From Alteromonas gilva (GTDB lineage: Bacteria; Pseudomonadota; Gammaproteobacteria; Enterobacterales; Alteromonadaceae): 64,000 nucleotides of DNA. Made by a program: the position numbers and the translations under genes. Below the pieces are notes generated by a model, which saw only the letters and a list, made by a program, of their open reading frames with translations, was not told the DNA's origin and made no database searches. Location of the stretch: the NCBI RefSeq assembly GCF_028595265.1, contig NZ_JAQQXP010000001.1, positions 3,034,938 through 3,098,937 on the forward strand. The letters are read 5' to 3'. Positions 45,015 through 54,034 of this stretch are shown piece by piece (position 1 is the first letter of the stretch; each line of letters starts with the position of its first letter).

Positions 45015-45731
45015 CTACCGCTCCTCGTGGTAGCCTAATGCGTGTGCAGCCTGGCGCAGCCGTGCCACACTATCGGCATCCATGGCGTTATTGGCAGCAA
45101 GGTAACCGGTTACCGACAACGCCGGAATCACCTGTTGCAGCATAACGTCTGCGCCGGTTAACCCCACCAGCGCAGCGGTTTCATCAATCAGATTGGGATC
45201 TTCAATAATAAAATCAACGGTGCCGCGTTTTAATTGATGCCAGGAGCACAGGATATCAGCGCACAGTATCAGGTTATCTCCCTCAACAAACCCCTGCTTT
45301 AACAGCCATTCGGCAGCGATATCGCCGCGCTGTGCGGCCACCGACAGCGCGTGTGGATCAAGGGGTAATGAAAAGCGTTCCGGGCTGGCGCTCTTAAGCG
45401 ATAACACCCCCAGTTCAAAGGCAGCCACAGGTGCAATCCAGACAAACTGTTGGTCACGCTCAGGTGTCTTAGCGATGGAATAAATAAGCCCTTTCGGGGA
45501 CTGCTCGACCTGTCGCAAAGCTCTGGCCCAGGGATACACTGTGAACGTAGCAGTGAAGCCTGCTCGCTTTACTATTTCCTGTACTTTTTGGGTGGCTAGA
45601 CCCTGAACTTTATCATCGCTGACAAATTGATAAGGAGGAGAGTTTTCAGTATAGATAAGGAGTTGTGGCGCGCCGGCCACCGACGCCGAAAAGCCTACTA
45701 ACGATAACGCTATTACCAACAGAAGTTTCAT
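45015..45731 (-). CDS. Periplasmic solute-binding-protein-like (SBP_bac_3) protein
   Basis: The 238-residue protein has a cleavable signal peptide (MKLLLVIALSLVGFSASVAG) and then the bacterial solute-binding family 3 pattern: IYTENSPPYQF at about 26-36 and VYPWARALRQVEQ, which is common in stand-alone members from marine bacteria. No ABC permease or ATPase is adjacent, so it may be a transport-independent sensor or binder rather than an importer subunit. It is convergent with hisIE. Confidence 0.75.
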   Translation of the reverse strand: MKLLLVIALSLVGFSASVAGAPQLLIYTENSPPYQFVSDDKVQGLATQKVQEIVKRAGFTATFTVYPWARALRQVEQSPKGLIYSIAKTPERDQQFVWIAPVAAFELGVLSLKSASPERFSLPLDPHALSVAAQRGDIAAEWLLKQGFVEGDNLILCADILCSWHQLKRGTVDFIIEDPNLIDETAALVGLTGADVMLQQVIPALSVTGYLAANNAMDADSVARLRQAAHALGYHEER

Positions 45732-45807
45732 GAAATCCCAAATACTGCCAAGAAGAGGTTCAGGTTGCTAAAGTTTAATCGCTAAACAACAAGTTGCAAA
45801 TATTCTG

Positions 45808-46941
45808 CTACCAGCCACTGATGCGAGACCACTGCTGCGATACCGTCAGGGTGTCATCAACAACATGATATTGTTGATATTGCGCTGCGGTAGCACACGC
45901 ATGAACAGGTAAGATTCGCAGCACCTGCCCGTACGAGAATAAGGCTTCAGGTGGTTCGATATTATCGCGGTGACAAATAATACCATGCTCCTGGTTGGTT
46001 GCCTTCACATACCAGCCATCAAGTACCTGGCCGTTAATGTCACAAACCAGTCCGTAGCCACAATCTGTGTGATGACCAGCCGTGCCCTGATCCCGTGACA
46101 ATGCCATCCAGCCGGCATCTACAATCACCCAGTTTTTGCTACGTTGATGTCCTATAACACAGGTCAGCACTGACATTGCGATGTCAGTTACCTGACACAC
46201 TCCTAACCCTGCCATTACGCAATCGAAGGTTGCGTAAACGCCGGCGCGTAATTCTGTTATCCCCTGGTGACTCACCCCGGCCAGCGCAGTGGGCGTGGAA
46301 CCAGCAGACACGATATCACACTGGATCCCGTGCCTGGCCAGTTGGCCGGCTGCCGCGCTGATACGCTCGCACTCTTGCTTCGCCATCGCCTGGCGGGCGC
46401 TGCTATCAAGACAATCATAAGAGCCACCAGCGTGGGTCATAACGCCTCTGAAACGAAGGTTTGAGGCGTTTTGTATTGCCCTTGCGCACGCGATTAGCTC
46501 ATCTGATTCCGGCAGAAGTCCTGCGCGGTGGTCGTCTACATCGACTTCCAGCATGACCGCCAGAGACTGACTATACTGAGGAGCAAAATCAATCAGCGTA
46601 TTCACCGCGGCTAAGCTGTCTGCGATGACGGTAAAATCTGCGGCCAACCGTAAAATAGCATCGAGTTGATTAAGTTTATTGGGTGCTATACCCACCGCAT
46701 ACAAAATGTCGGTATAACCGGCACTGGCAAAGTATCTGGCCTCGGCCAGCGTCGACACCGTTACCGGCATGGATGAGGGCGCATAGTATTTGGCTGCCTG
46801 CAGTGATTTCAGGGTTTTGACGTGCGGGCGCAGTACGATTTGTTCAGACTCAGCCACCGCCAGCATGCGCTGGCAATTACGTTTGAATATGTCAAAGTCA
46901 ATAATACAGGCAGGCGTTGGCACCTGGCTTAAAGAGATCAT
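45808..46941 (-). CDS. DSD1-type PLP enzyme (D-serine dehydratase / D-threonine aldolase-like)
   Basis: The 377-residue protein is a fold-III PLP enzyme of the alanine-racemase-like group. The PLP lysine is in LRPHVKTLKS (residue about 45), after the strand PTPACIIDFDIFKRNC. The C-terminal metal-site motif of D-threonine aldolase and eukaryotic-type D-serine dehydratase is suggested by the VCDINGQV...NQEHG segment and a final VHACATAAQYQ. The choice between D-serine dehydratase and D-threonine aldolase cannot be made by reading. Its stop-proximal neighbour is a solute-binding-like protein; upstream it overlaps the MAPEG gene by 4 nt. Confidence 0.8.
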   Translation of the reverse strand: MISLSQVPTPACIIDFDIFKRNCQRMLAVAESEQIVLRPHVKTLKSLQAAKYYAPSSMPVTVSTLAEARYFASAGYTDILYAVGIAPNKLNQLDAILRLAADFTVIADSLAAVNTLIDFAPQYSQSLAVMLEVDVDDHRAGLLPESDELIACARAIQNASNLRFRGVMTHAGGSYDCLDSSARQAMAKQECERISAAAGQLARHGIQCDIVSAGSTPTALAGVSHQGITELRAGVYATFDCVMAGLGVCQVTDIAMSVLTCVIGHQRSKNWVIVDAGWMALSRDQGTAGHHTDCGYGLVCDINGQVLDGWYVKATNQEHGIICHRDNIEPPEALFSYGQVLRILPVHACATAAQYQQYHVVDDTLTVSQQWSRISGW

Positions 46942-47342
46942 AAAAACGGCAACCAGTAAATAAGCGTTAAGTTAGCTGCCGCCAACCCCGCTAAGGTTAA
47001 TAATGTCAGCACCATGCCACACAACCGTTGCCAGGTGGCCCCCACTGAGTGGCTTAAACCATAGGCATGCAATACCCGCCCCAAAGTTAAGCCGCCGCCA
47101 AACAGATGAATTAACCACGGCAGTTCAATACTGATTTCTAAAATGGCTAACAGTAACAGGGTAAGAGGGACATATTCGGCAAAGTTAGCATGCACCCGGA
47201 TAAATCGCGCTAGCGGCTCATTGCCACCATCACCGACACCAATTTGGTTACGTCGGCGATGGATAATCACCAACGCCGTTAAATACAGATAAACAAATGC
47301 TAAAACGCTGGCATAGAAGGCGGTAACGGGCAATACAATCAT
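46938..47342 (-). CDS. MAPEG family membrane protein
   Basis: The 134-residue protein has four hydrophobic helices and the MAPEG motif RFIRVHANFAEYVPLTLLLL near residues 46-65, with conserved Asn and Glu. Eukaryotic members are glutathione-dependent transferases or eicosanoid enzymes; bacterial homologues are mostly uncharacterised. It overlaps the DSD1-type gene by 4 nt, so the two are probably co-expressed. Confidence 0.85.
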   Translation of the reverse strand: MIVLPVTAFYASVLAFVYLYLTALVIIHRRRNQIGVGDGGNEPLARFIRVHANFAEYVPLTLLLLAILEISIELPWLIHLFGGGLTLGRVLHAYGLSHSVGATWQRLCGMVLTLLTLAGLAAANLTLIYWLPFL

Positions 47343-47521
47343 TGTTGTTATAGTCGTCGTTAATGCTACGAGGCACTATTGTGACAGCGATTAGGTTGTC
47401 GGGTAAAGTACTACAGGCCGACTTTTTACGATTGCTTGCTGTTTGGCGGTGCAACGATGAGTGCCCGGAACCTGGCAGCACGAAGGCCGTTTGCGTTGAT
47501 GCTGACAGGGTCGTTAGCCAT

Positions 47522-47546
47522 AAAAAAGCCGCTATCAGAAGCGGCT
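47522..47546 (-). terminator. adk terminator
   Basis: On the minus strand AGCCGCT/AGCGGCT pairs around a 6-nt loop and is followed by TTTTTT, 22 nt past the adk stop. Confidence 0.85.
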
Positions 47547-47568
47547 CATCGTGGTATCTATGGTGTTG

Positions 47569-48213
47569 CTAACCGAGCAGTTCGCTCAGTTGCTTACTGA
47601 CTTCGTCTACCGGTTGGGTACCATCTATTTTATGGTATTCACAGTTTCCGGCGGCAGCTTCTTCGCTGTAGTAGTTAACCAGCGGCTGTGTCTGATCGTG
47701 ATAAACCGCCAGGCGTGCGCGAACAGTGTCTTCTTTGTCGTCATCACGGATGATCAAATCATCACCGGTTTCATTGTCTTTACCTTCCACTTTCGGTGGA
47801 TTGTACACAACATGATAAACCCGGCCAGAGGCAGGGTGAACACGCCGGCCGCCCATGCGGTCAACAATTACATCGTCAGGCACGTCAAACTCAATCACGT
47901 GATCGACTTTTACGCCGGCTTCTTTCATCGCATCAGCCTGAGGAATAGTACGAGGGAAACCATCTAACAGAAAACCGTCTTTGCAGTCATCCTGAGCAAT
48001 GCGTTCCTTAACTAATCCAATAATAATCTCGTCGGAAACCAGTTTTCCTTCATCCATGACTTTCTTTGCAGCCAGGCCCATTTCGGTGCCAGCTTTAATG
48101 GCACTGCGTAGCATGTCACCCGTTGATATTTGCGGGATACCATATTTGCCCATTAAAAATTGCGCTTGTGTTCCCTTTCCGGCTCCCGGTGCACCGAGAA
48201 GTATAATTCGCAT
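47569..48213 (-). CDS. adk: Adenylate kinase
   Basis: Adk interconverts 2 ADP with ATP and AMP. The P-loop GAPGAGKGT is at residues 7-15, DGFPRTIPQA near 84-93 is the AMP-site signature, and the LID region begins GRRVHPASGRVYH without the four cysteines of zinc-binding forms. At 214 residues it matches E. coli Adk. It follows htpG on the same strand with its own terminator. Confidence 0.98.
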   Translation of the reverse strand: MRIILLGAPGAGKGTQAQFLMGKYGIPQISTGDMLRSAIKAGTEMGLAAKKVMDEGKLVSDEIIIGLVKERIAQDDCKDGFLLDGFPRTIPQADAMKEAGVKVDHVIEFDVPDDVIVDRMGGRRVHPASGRVYHVVYNPPKVEGKDNETGDDLIIRDDDKEDTVRARLAVYHDQTQPLVNYYSEEAAAGNCEYHKIDGTQPVDEVSKQLSELLG

Positions 48214-48473
48214 AATTGCGCTCTCCGCTTATTTTCATTAACTGTGAGGCACTTTACACACTCCCAATGTGCGTGACAAGTGCTCTACAACGCTAGTCTG
48301 CGTTCTTACGACTAATAGCGTATGAATAGTAGACTATTGACCCCTTCTGTATTTCGTTGACGCCAACACACCCGTATTGACGAGGTCTGACAACACAGGG
48401 GTTGGACGCTGTTTGGATTCTTTTTATAACATTAACTTTGCATACTCGCCATTAAACCTGAGCAGCCAGTCAT
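48214..48473. other. Upstream region of adk
   Basis: This stretch between the htpG terminator and adk presumably carries the adk promoter. I see no small gene and no confident -35/-10 pair. Confidence 0.4.
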
Positions 48474-48500
48474 AAAAAAAGCGGGCTGCTAAGGCCCGCT
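48474..48500 (-). terminator. htpG terminator
   Basis: On the minus strand AGCGGGC/GCCCGCT pairs around a 7-nt loop and runs into TTTTTT, about 40 nt past the htpG stop. Confidence 0.85.
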
Positions 48501-48537
48501 TTGGTTGGTATTTTTACAACTTACCTGCAATACCGGT

Positions 48538-50460
48538 TTATTTTGACAGCGTCATGAGCAGACCATTTAAGTTGCGCACAAAGCTGGCTGGATCTTTGAG
48601 GTTACCCTGTTCAGACAACGCAGCCTGGTCGAACAGCACTTGTGTCCAGCTATTGAACACTGCCTCATCCTGCACATCGGCTAAGAGTTTCACTAACTGA
48701 TGCTCCGGGTTCAGCTCAAAATGATATTTCACTTCAGGTACCGGCTGGCCCGCCGCTTCCATTAGTTTCATCATTTGCGTGGTCATGCCGTTATTGTCAG
48801 CCACAATACACGCCGGTGAATCGGTCAGGCGGTGAGTAAACTTAACGTCCAGCACCTTTTCACCCAGTGCAGATTTAGCACGTTCCAATACGCCTTCAAC
48901 CTGCTTCTCGGCTTCTTCCTGGGCTTTCTTGCTTTCTTCGTCTTCCAGATCGCCTAAGTCAAGATCGCCACGGGCTATGGACTGCAGCTGTTTACCGTCG
49001 AACTCATTCAGGTGCTGCATAAGCCACTCGTCGATACGCTCACCCATGAGTAATACTTCGATACCTTTCTTGGTAAAGATCTCAAGGTGCGGGCTGTTCC
49101 TCGCGGCTTTATAGCTGTCGGCGGTCACAAAGTAAATTTTATCCTGGCCTTCTTTCATACGGGAAATGTAATCGGCCAGTGACACAGACTGCTCGTCTGA
49201 GTCATTATGGGTTGAGGCAAAGCGCAGTAATCCGGCGATTTTTTCTTTGTTGGAGAAATCTTCAGCCGGGCCTTCTTTAAGCACGTTACCAAACTCATTC
49301 CAGAATAACTGGTACTTTTCGGCATCGTTTTTCGCCATGCGCTCAAGCATTTGCAATACACGCTTGGTACAACCGGTGCGCAGTGACTGGGTCACTTTAT
49401 TGTCCTGCAGAATTTCTCGCGACACGTTGAGCGGCAGATCGTTGGAGTCCAGCAAGCCTTTCACGAAGCGCAGGTACGTGGGCATAAACTGCTCGGCGTC
49501 GTCCATAATAAATACGCGCTGTACGTAAAGCTTTAAGCCGTGAGACTGGTCACGATTCCACATATCAAACGGAGCTTTGCTGGGGATATACAGCAAGCTG
49601 GTGTATTCCGTTTTACCTTCAACTTTATTGTGCGCCCATGTCATCGGGTCTGAATAGTCATGAGAAACGTGCTTGTAGAACTCTTTGTATTCCTCATCGC
49701 TGATTTCAGACTTGTCACGCGTCCACAGTGCAGTGGCTTTGTTCACCGTTTCCCATTCGCCTGGCTGCGCCGGGATTTTTTCACCGTCGGGACCTTCTGA
49801 CTCGGCAATCGGCTCTTTGTACATGCGCACAGGAATGCTAATGTGATCTGAGTACTTGCTAATGATTGAACGCAGGCGCCAGTCATCGGCGAACTCTTTC
49901 TCGTCTTCACGCAGGTAAAGCGTGATTTCGGTACCACGTTCAGCCTTTTCAATATCGGCAACCGTGAACTCACCTTCGCCTTCTGACGTCCACTCGACAC
50001 CCCGGTCAGCACTCTCACCGGCAGCGCGTGTGCGCACTACCACTTTGTCGGCAACGATAAAGGCAGAATAAAAACCAACACCAAACTGACCAATCAGTTG
50101 AGAATCCTTTGCCGAATCACCGGACAACTTACTGAAAAAGTCTTTGGTGCCAGACTTTGCAATGGTCCCAAGATTTTCGATAACATCGTCACGGGTCATG
50201 CCGATACCGTTATCGGTGATCGTCAGGGTGCCGGCTTCTTTGTCGACGCTCAGTTTAACGCACAGGTCGCCATCATTCTCATACAGGCTATCATTTTCCA
50301 GAGCGTTAAAACGCAACTTATCGGCTGCGTCGGCGGCGTTTGATACCAGCTCGCGTAAAAAGATTTCTTTGTTTGAATAAAGAGAATGGATCATCAGATT
50401 GAGAAGTTGTTTTACTTCGGTCTGAAATCCGTGAGTTTCTTGATGGGCCACTTCAGCCAT
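48538..50460 (-). CDS. htpG: Hsp90-family chaperone HtpG
   Basis: HtpG is the bacterial ATP-dependent Hsp90. The N-terminal GHKL ATPase region has FLRELVSNAADAADKLR (33-49), TITDNGIGMT and IGQFGVGFYSAF, all contacting ATP. The middle domain contains LPLNVSREILQ. The C-terminal dimerisation domain ends with FVRNLNGLLMTL. At 640 residues it is close to the 624 of E. coli. A heat-shock-like sigma-32 promoter lies just upstream. Confidence 0.98.
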   Translation of the reverse strand: MAEVAHQETHGFQTEVKQLLNLMIHSLYSNKEIFLRELVSNAADAADKLRFNALENDSLYENDGDLCVKLSVDKEAGTLTITDNGIGMTRDDVIENLGTIAKSGTKDFFSKLSGDSAKDSQLIGQFGVGFYSAFIVADKVVVRTRAAGESADRGVEWTSEGEGEFTVADIEKAERGTEITLYLREDEKEFADDWRLRSIISKYSDHISIPVRMYKEPIAESEGPDGEKIPAQPGEWETVNKATALWTRDKSEISDEEYKEFYKHVSHDYSDPMTWAHNKVEGKTEYTSLLYIPSKAPFDMWNRDQSHGLKLYVQRVFIMDDAEQFMPTYLRFVKGLLDSNDLPLNVSREILQDNKVTQSLRTGCTKRVLQMLERMAKNDAEKYQLFWNEFGNVLKEGPAEDFSNKEKIAGLLRFASTHNDSDEQSVSLADYISRMKEGQDKIYFVTADSYKAARNSPHLEIFTKKGIEVLLMGERIDEWLMQHLNEFDGKQLQSIARGDLDLGDLEDEESKKAQEEAEKQVEGVLERAKSALGEKVLDVKFTHRLTDSPACIVADNNGMTTQMMKLMEAAGQPVPEVKYHFELNPEHQLVKLLADVQDEAVFNSWTQVLFDQAALSEQGNLKDPASFVRNLNGLLMTLSK

Positions 50461-50503
50461 AAACCAGATTCTCCTAGTTAGTTTAATTATTTTTCAACAA
50501 GTC

Positions 50504-50534
50504 AAATGTGGTCGGCAGGCAAGGAATTCAACTG
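50504..50534 (-). promoter_or_regulatory. Sigma-32-like heat-shock promoter of htpG
   Basis: The minus strand reads CAGTTGAA (50534-50527), 15 nt, then CCACATTT (50511-50504), close to the heat-shock pattern CTTGAA-N13-17-CCCCATNT. It lies 44 nt before the start codon. The match and the gene type agree. Confidence 0.6.
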
Positions 50535-50608
50535 CCAGAAATAAAAATATTGGCTGAATAATGTCGCGAAGTGGGTTGCTGGGGCTACGCAGGTAACAAC
50601 AGCGGGCG

Positions 50609-51208
50609 CTACAGCGCTCGCCGTCCGGAGAAAGCGTGAGTCAGTGTGTTGCCATCAATGTATTCAAGTTCACCACCGATTGGTACACCATGAGCTATAC
50701 GGCTGGCTGAGACCTGGTTTTTCTGGCAAATCTGGCCTATAAAGTGGGCTGTCGCCTCGCCTTCCACCGTTGGGTTAGTGGCCAGAATCACTTCTGAATA
50801 TTGTCCGTCTTTAATCTGCTTCTCAAGAATATCCAAACCAATCTCAGCCGGGCCAATGCCGTCGATGGGTGATAAATGCCCCATCAGCACAAAGTAGGTC
50901 CCCTTATAAGCCAGCGTCTGTTCAACCGCCATTACATCCTGGGGGCTTTCAACCACACATAATTGCTGACTTGCACCACGCTCCGGATGCTGGCAAATTT
51001 CGCACAGATCCTGCTCCGAAAAATTACGACAACGCTGACAATGGCCAATGTGCTCCATAGCATTATGCAGCGCCGCACTCAGTGTGCGACCACCTTCACG
51101 GTTACGTTCAAGCAATTGAAACGCCATGCGTTGAGCGGTTTTATTGCCAACACCGGGGAGGCAGGTCAGGCTGTTAATTAACTCTGCCAGTAAAGGACTG
51201 TATTTCAT
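50609..51208 (-). CDS. recR: Recombination mediator RecR
   Basis: RecR acts with RecF and RecO to load RecA on gapped DNA. The 199-residue protein has an N-terminal helix-hairpin-helix (LTCLPGVGNKTAQRMAF), a zinc finger with cysteines in CQRCRNFSEQDLCEIC (57-72) and a Toprim domain (LCVVESPQDVMAVEQT, then HLSPIDGIGP). Size and order fit the family. In most relatives recR directly follows dnaX-ybaB; here a 4.2-kb accessory segment intervenes. Confidence 0.97.
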   Translation of the reverse strand: MKYSPLLAELINSLTCLPGVGNKTAQRMAFQLLERNREGGRTLSAALHNAMEHIGHCQRCRNFSEQDLCEICQHPERGASQQLCVVESPQDVMAVEQTLAYKGTYFVLMGHLSPIDGIGPAEIGLDILEKQIKDGQYSEVILATNPTVEGEATAHFIGQICQKNQVSASRIAHGVPIGGELEYIDGNTLTHAFSGRRAL

Positions 51209-51317
51209 AATGGATTACTACGCAGTTGATAGCCGGGTAAAGGCTCTAATGGCAATTGCAATAACAAGCATGTGGATGCTGATGTCATCGGTAACGTAAA
51301 ACGGTTTTACTGCGCGT

Positions 51318-51346
51318 ACTATACAAGACCCGATTTTAAGCGTAAA
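51318..51346 (-). promoter_or_regulatory. Candidate promoter for recR
   Basis: The minus strand reads TTTACG (51346-51341), 17 nt, then TATAGT (51323-51318). It would let recR be expressed without the dnaX-ybaB transcript, from which it is now separated. Confidence 0.45.
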
Positions 51347-51422
51347 CCAATACTCGTTAAGCGGAGTTATGCGGGAGACTTTTAATAACGCCTCTCAGTT
51401 TCCATTCTGCACTCTTTCTAAT

Positions 51423-51884
51423 TTAGGTATTCTTTGCTATCAAGTCTGCTTTTAATAACCCCCCTTTGGTGAAGAGCTTTGCAGAAAACTTTGGATTGCG
51501 TCGCGATTTATAGGCATCAAGAATTTTCTTTAGACCTTCAGCTTCTAATAATGAGATATTAACTTCAGTATCCATCTCAGCACTTTCAACGAAATCCTCT
51601 GAGAATGTTGGGGCCACTATTAGTACCTGTGCGACTCGCTTTCCAGCTTGCTCGCACCGGTTAGCGTATGATTTTACCTGGCGTGAAGTAGTGGAATATT
51701 TTGCAAAGTCTCCATTCTTGCAGGTCTTAGCCTCACCAACAATTACATCATCTACACTCAACGAGATTAGAACATCGGCTTTGTCTTTTGCAGTATTGAT
51801 AGCTCTGCGAAGGTCTTCGTCAACTACCAGACCCAATTGTTCAAAAATTGCCTTAGTTACTCCCGAATTCTTAGAATTATGCAC
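51423..51884 (-). CDS. PD-(D/E)XK nuclease-like protein, 153 residues
   Basis: I do not recognise a named family. The pattern D-(x13)-E-x-K at ADVLISLSVDDVIVGEAK (residues about 36-53) resembles the catalytic core of PD-(D/E)XK nucleases such as restriction or Holliday-junction enzymes, and a QVKSYANRCEQAGKRVAQVL helix-strand follows as in that fold. It is short for a restriction enzyme and begins without a visible recognition domain, so it may be a truncated remnant. It is AT-rich relative to recR and lies in the accessory segment. Confidence 0.5.
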   Translation of the reverse strand: MHNSKNSGVTKAIFEQLGLVVDEDLRRAINTAKDKADVLISLSVDDVIVGEAKTCKNGDFAKYSTTSRQVKSYANRCEQAGKRVAQVLIVAPTFSEDFVESAEMDTEVNISLLEAEGLKKILDAYKSRRNPKFSAKLFTKGGLLKADLIAKNT

Positions 51885-52021
51885 CTAACACTTGCATTTT
51901 TTCATGCAATACATACCGTTTAATATAAATTAATATTCACCAATGGCATATATAAAAATCAATCAGCACTGGCGAATTAGTATATTTTGGATTCTATTTT
52001 ATAAAAATCTGGTGCACGCCA

Positions 52022-52783
52022 TTAAGAGTGACATAAAGTTCCCTTTCTCCTTGCAATATTTTCACAATAATTAAAAAACAATATTCCGCAAGACAAGTAA
52101 ACCAATGAATTAATTCCAATAAAAAAAGCATCTTGCAATTGAATGGCATACTGGTAATTTACTGCTAATTTGGAAATGCTCGAACCTAAAACAAAAGGTA
52201 AAAAAGCGAAATAATTAAGTGGGTGCGCTGAAAGTAAAATCAGCCCAACAATTAACAACTGTACTACTATTTTTAAAGTGTCGGTGTTCTTCATTAATAA
52301 AAAAAGACCACCAAGAAAATAGCCGACTCCCAATAATGATGGAGCTGCTAATAGCATTGACGAGAGCATTGTGAAATAGTCTATGTCCAACCACCTCGAG
52401 CTAATCCACATAAATAGGAATAAAAAGGGGAAAAAATTAGCCATACCTAATATTACATCTACCACAGCTCTCACCATAATGATGTACCATAGCGAATGTT
52501 GAGTGACATAAATTTTGTCAAAAGTACCATCGTTGACTTCCTTATCAATTTCGTCACTAACGCCACTGTAACTGGTCACAGCAAACATCCAAATTACCAT
52601 GCCAATTATAAATGTATCTAGCTTATCGGCATCCTGATCGGCATATAACCCAACTCCATAAAAGATACCCATAAAAAACATGAGAGTAATAATATAGCCC
52701 ATTATCATCTCAGGCATATATCTTATTTTAATTAAAAACCATAGATATATCTCGTTTAGGAAGAGTCTCGCAAATAATATCAT
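52022..52783 (-). CDS. ABC-2 type exporter permease
   Basis: The 253-residue protein has six hydrophobic segments and the ABC-2 layout, including the conserved region MVIWMFAVTSYSGVSDEID...NDGTFDKIYVT just before helix 3, which contacts the ATPase. It partners the ATPase gene immediately upstream (overlap of one base). The base composition is much more AT-rich than the chromosome around it, which suggests acquisition by transfer. The substrate is unknown; such pairs often export peptides, lipids or drugs, or give immunity to a peptide. Confidence 0.78.
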   Translation of the reverse strand: MILFARLFLNEIYLWFLIKIRYMPEMIMGYIITLMFFMGIFYGVGLYADQDADKLDTFIIGMVIWMFAVTSYSGVSDEIDKEVNDGTFDKIYVTQHSLWYIIMVRAVVDVILGMANFFPFLFLFMWISSRWLDIDYFTMLSSMLLAAPSLLGVGYFLGGLFLLMKNTDTLKIVVQLLIVGLILLSAHPLNYFAFLPFVLGSSISKLAVNYQYAIQLQDAFFIGINSLVYLSCGILFFNYCENIARRKGTLCHS

Positions 52784-53697
52784 TATGTACTTTCCTTGAA
52801 CTGCTGTTCTAAATCATATTTACTTATAGTGATGGAGTTCTGGTCTATTTCATTATCAATAACGAATTGTATTACAGTAGAAAGCTCTCCCAAGTTCTTT
52901 ACCATAAATAGGCTATTGTTGTTAGAAAACATTCCAAAATCCTGCTCTTTAAGCCATTCCTTTAGTATTATGTTTTCTTGAACACTAATCTCATATAAGA
53001 AGTTTTGCGCGTTAAAATCTAAAAGACTACCGTCATATATTTTTACTCCATTCCGTAAACATATTAGTCTTTTCACCACTCTTTCGATAAAACGAAGATC
53101 ATGAGAGGTGATAATGAAAGTCGCGCCATGTTCTTGAGATAAAGCATTAATTAAACTCTCTAAGGCGGATAGGCAGTGTACATCCATACCAAGCGTTGGC
53201 TCATCTAATATTACAAGTGATGGCTTATGAATAATTGCATTAATCAAGGCTGCTTTTTGTTTGTTTCCTGTAGAGAGATATCTAGCTTGCTTATCATGCT
53301 CGGATAAACTTAAAATATCAGCCAAGTATTCAAAATAATCTTTATCAAATTTGACGTTTCTCAAGCGACAGTAATACTTTGCATTTTCATAAGCACTCAG
53401 GCGTTCCATCATTTCCTTATTGCCTTCAACAATTGCACCTACATCCTTCAAGTAAGCTTTATTGTTAGCCTTAGTCCCGACCTTCTGACCATTGAACCTC
53501 ATCTCTATATCATCGACCATAACTACTGAGAGTAACACCTTAATTAGCGTGCTCTTGCCGGAACCATTTGGTCCAAGTATTCCAACAACATCGCCTTTTT
53601 TTACATTGAACTCTATATCCCTCAAAGCGAACACGCTTTTTTTAGCGAGTTTATATTCCTTGCTAAGGTGATTTACTTCTATAGAATCAGTCCGCAC
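52783..53697 (-). CDS. ABC exporter ATPase
   Basis: The 304-residue ATPase has Walker A GPNGSGKST (about 43-51) and Walker B SLVILDEPTLGMD (about 161-173). Its signature loop is degenerate, YLSTGNKQKAAL rather than LSGGQ, as in several drug- and lantibiotic-type exporters. A 90-residue C-terminal extension follows the H-loop ITSHD. It lies 12 nt after a short truncated ORF and overlaps the permease gene. Confidence 0.82.
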   Translation of the reverse strand: MRTDSIEVNHLSKEYKLAKKSVFALRDIEFNVKKGDVVGILGPNGSGKSTLIKVLLSVVMVDDIEMRFNGQKVGTKANNKAYLKDVGAIVEGNKEMMERLSAYENAKYYCRLRNVKFDKDYFEYLADILSLSEHDKQARYLSTGNKQKAALINAIIHKPSLVILDEPTLGMDVHCLSALESLINALSQEHGATFIITSHDLRFIERVVKRLICLRNGVKIYDGSLLDFNAQNFLYEISVQENIILKEWLKEQDFGMFSNNNSLFMVKNLGELSTVIQFVIDNEIDQNSITISKYDLEQQFKEST

Positions 53698-53709
53698 CTT
53701 ATTACGTCC

Positions 53710-53901
53710 TTATATACTCAATTTGTACTTTGCCGCACGAATAATTGCCGCATCATCATTTAATGCGTGTGTCCAGGCTTTTTCACCTTCGATCATTTCT
53801 AACGAACGATATAGAGCCAAACGATTATCAACAGAGCTCTGCTGATGTAATTGCTCATAAATTATCTTTTTCGCTCTTCCGTCTAGACCCATCTTCATCA
53901 A
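53710..53901 (-). pseudogene. C-terminal remnant of an unknown gene cut by the IS element
   Basis: The frame reads 63 residues from a TTG at 53901, with an ATG three bases further in. Upstream it remains open through SIFTLSFIEKL up to a TAG inside the IS terminal repeat at 53930-53948. It therefore looks like the 3' end of a longer gene whose 5' part was lost when the IS arrived or caused a deletion. The remaining sequence (REIIYEQLHQQ-like helices, then AAIIRAAKYKLSI) is helical and unrecognised. It precedes the ABC ATPase by 12 nt, so the lost gene was probably the first gene of that operon. Confidence 0.5.
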
Positions 53902-53929
53902 CTTTTCAATAAATGAAAGGGTAAAAATG

Positions 53930-53948
53930 CTGAGCTATCCCCACGAAT
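53930..53948. repeat. IS left terminal inverted repeat
   Basis: CTGAGCTATCCCCACGAAT matches the right end with two mismatches and resembles IS10-type ends (CTGAGAGATCCCC). Confidence 0.85.
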
Positions 53949-54034
53949 AGCAAAATAAAGTCAAAGAGTTAGGGAACATTCATGGCATTTGGTGATTCAG
54001 ATCTTTCGCCAAAAAAACCAACACAGAAAACACC

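Noticed and set aside
51361..51400. GTTAAGCGGAGTTATGCGG stretch as an integron attC-like site
   Set aside because: Only fragments resemble attC core ends, and there is no paired core or cassette arrangement.
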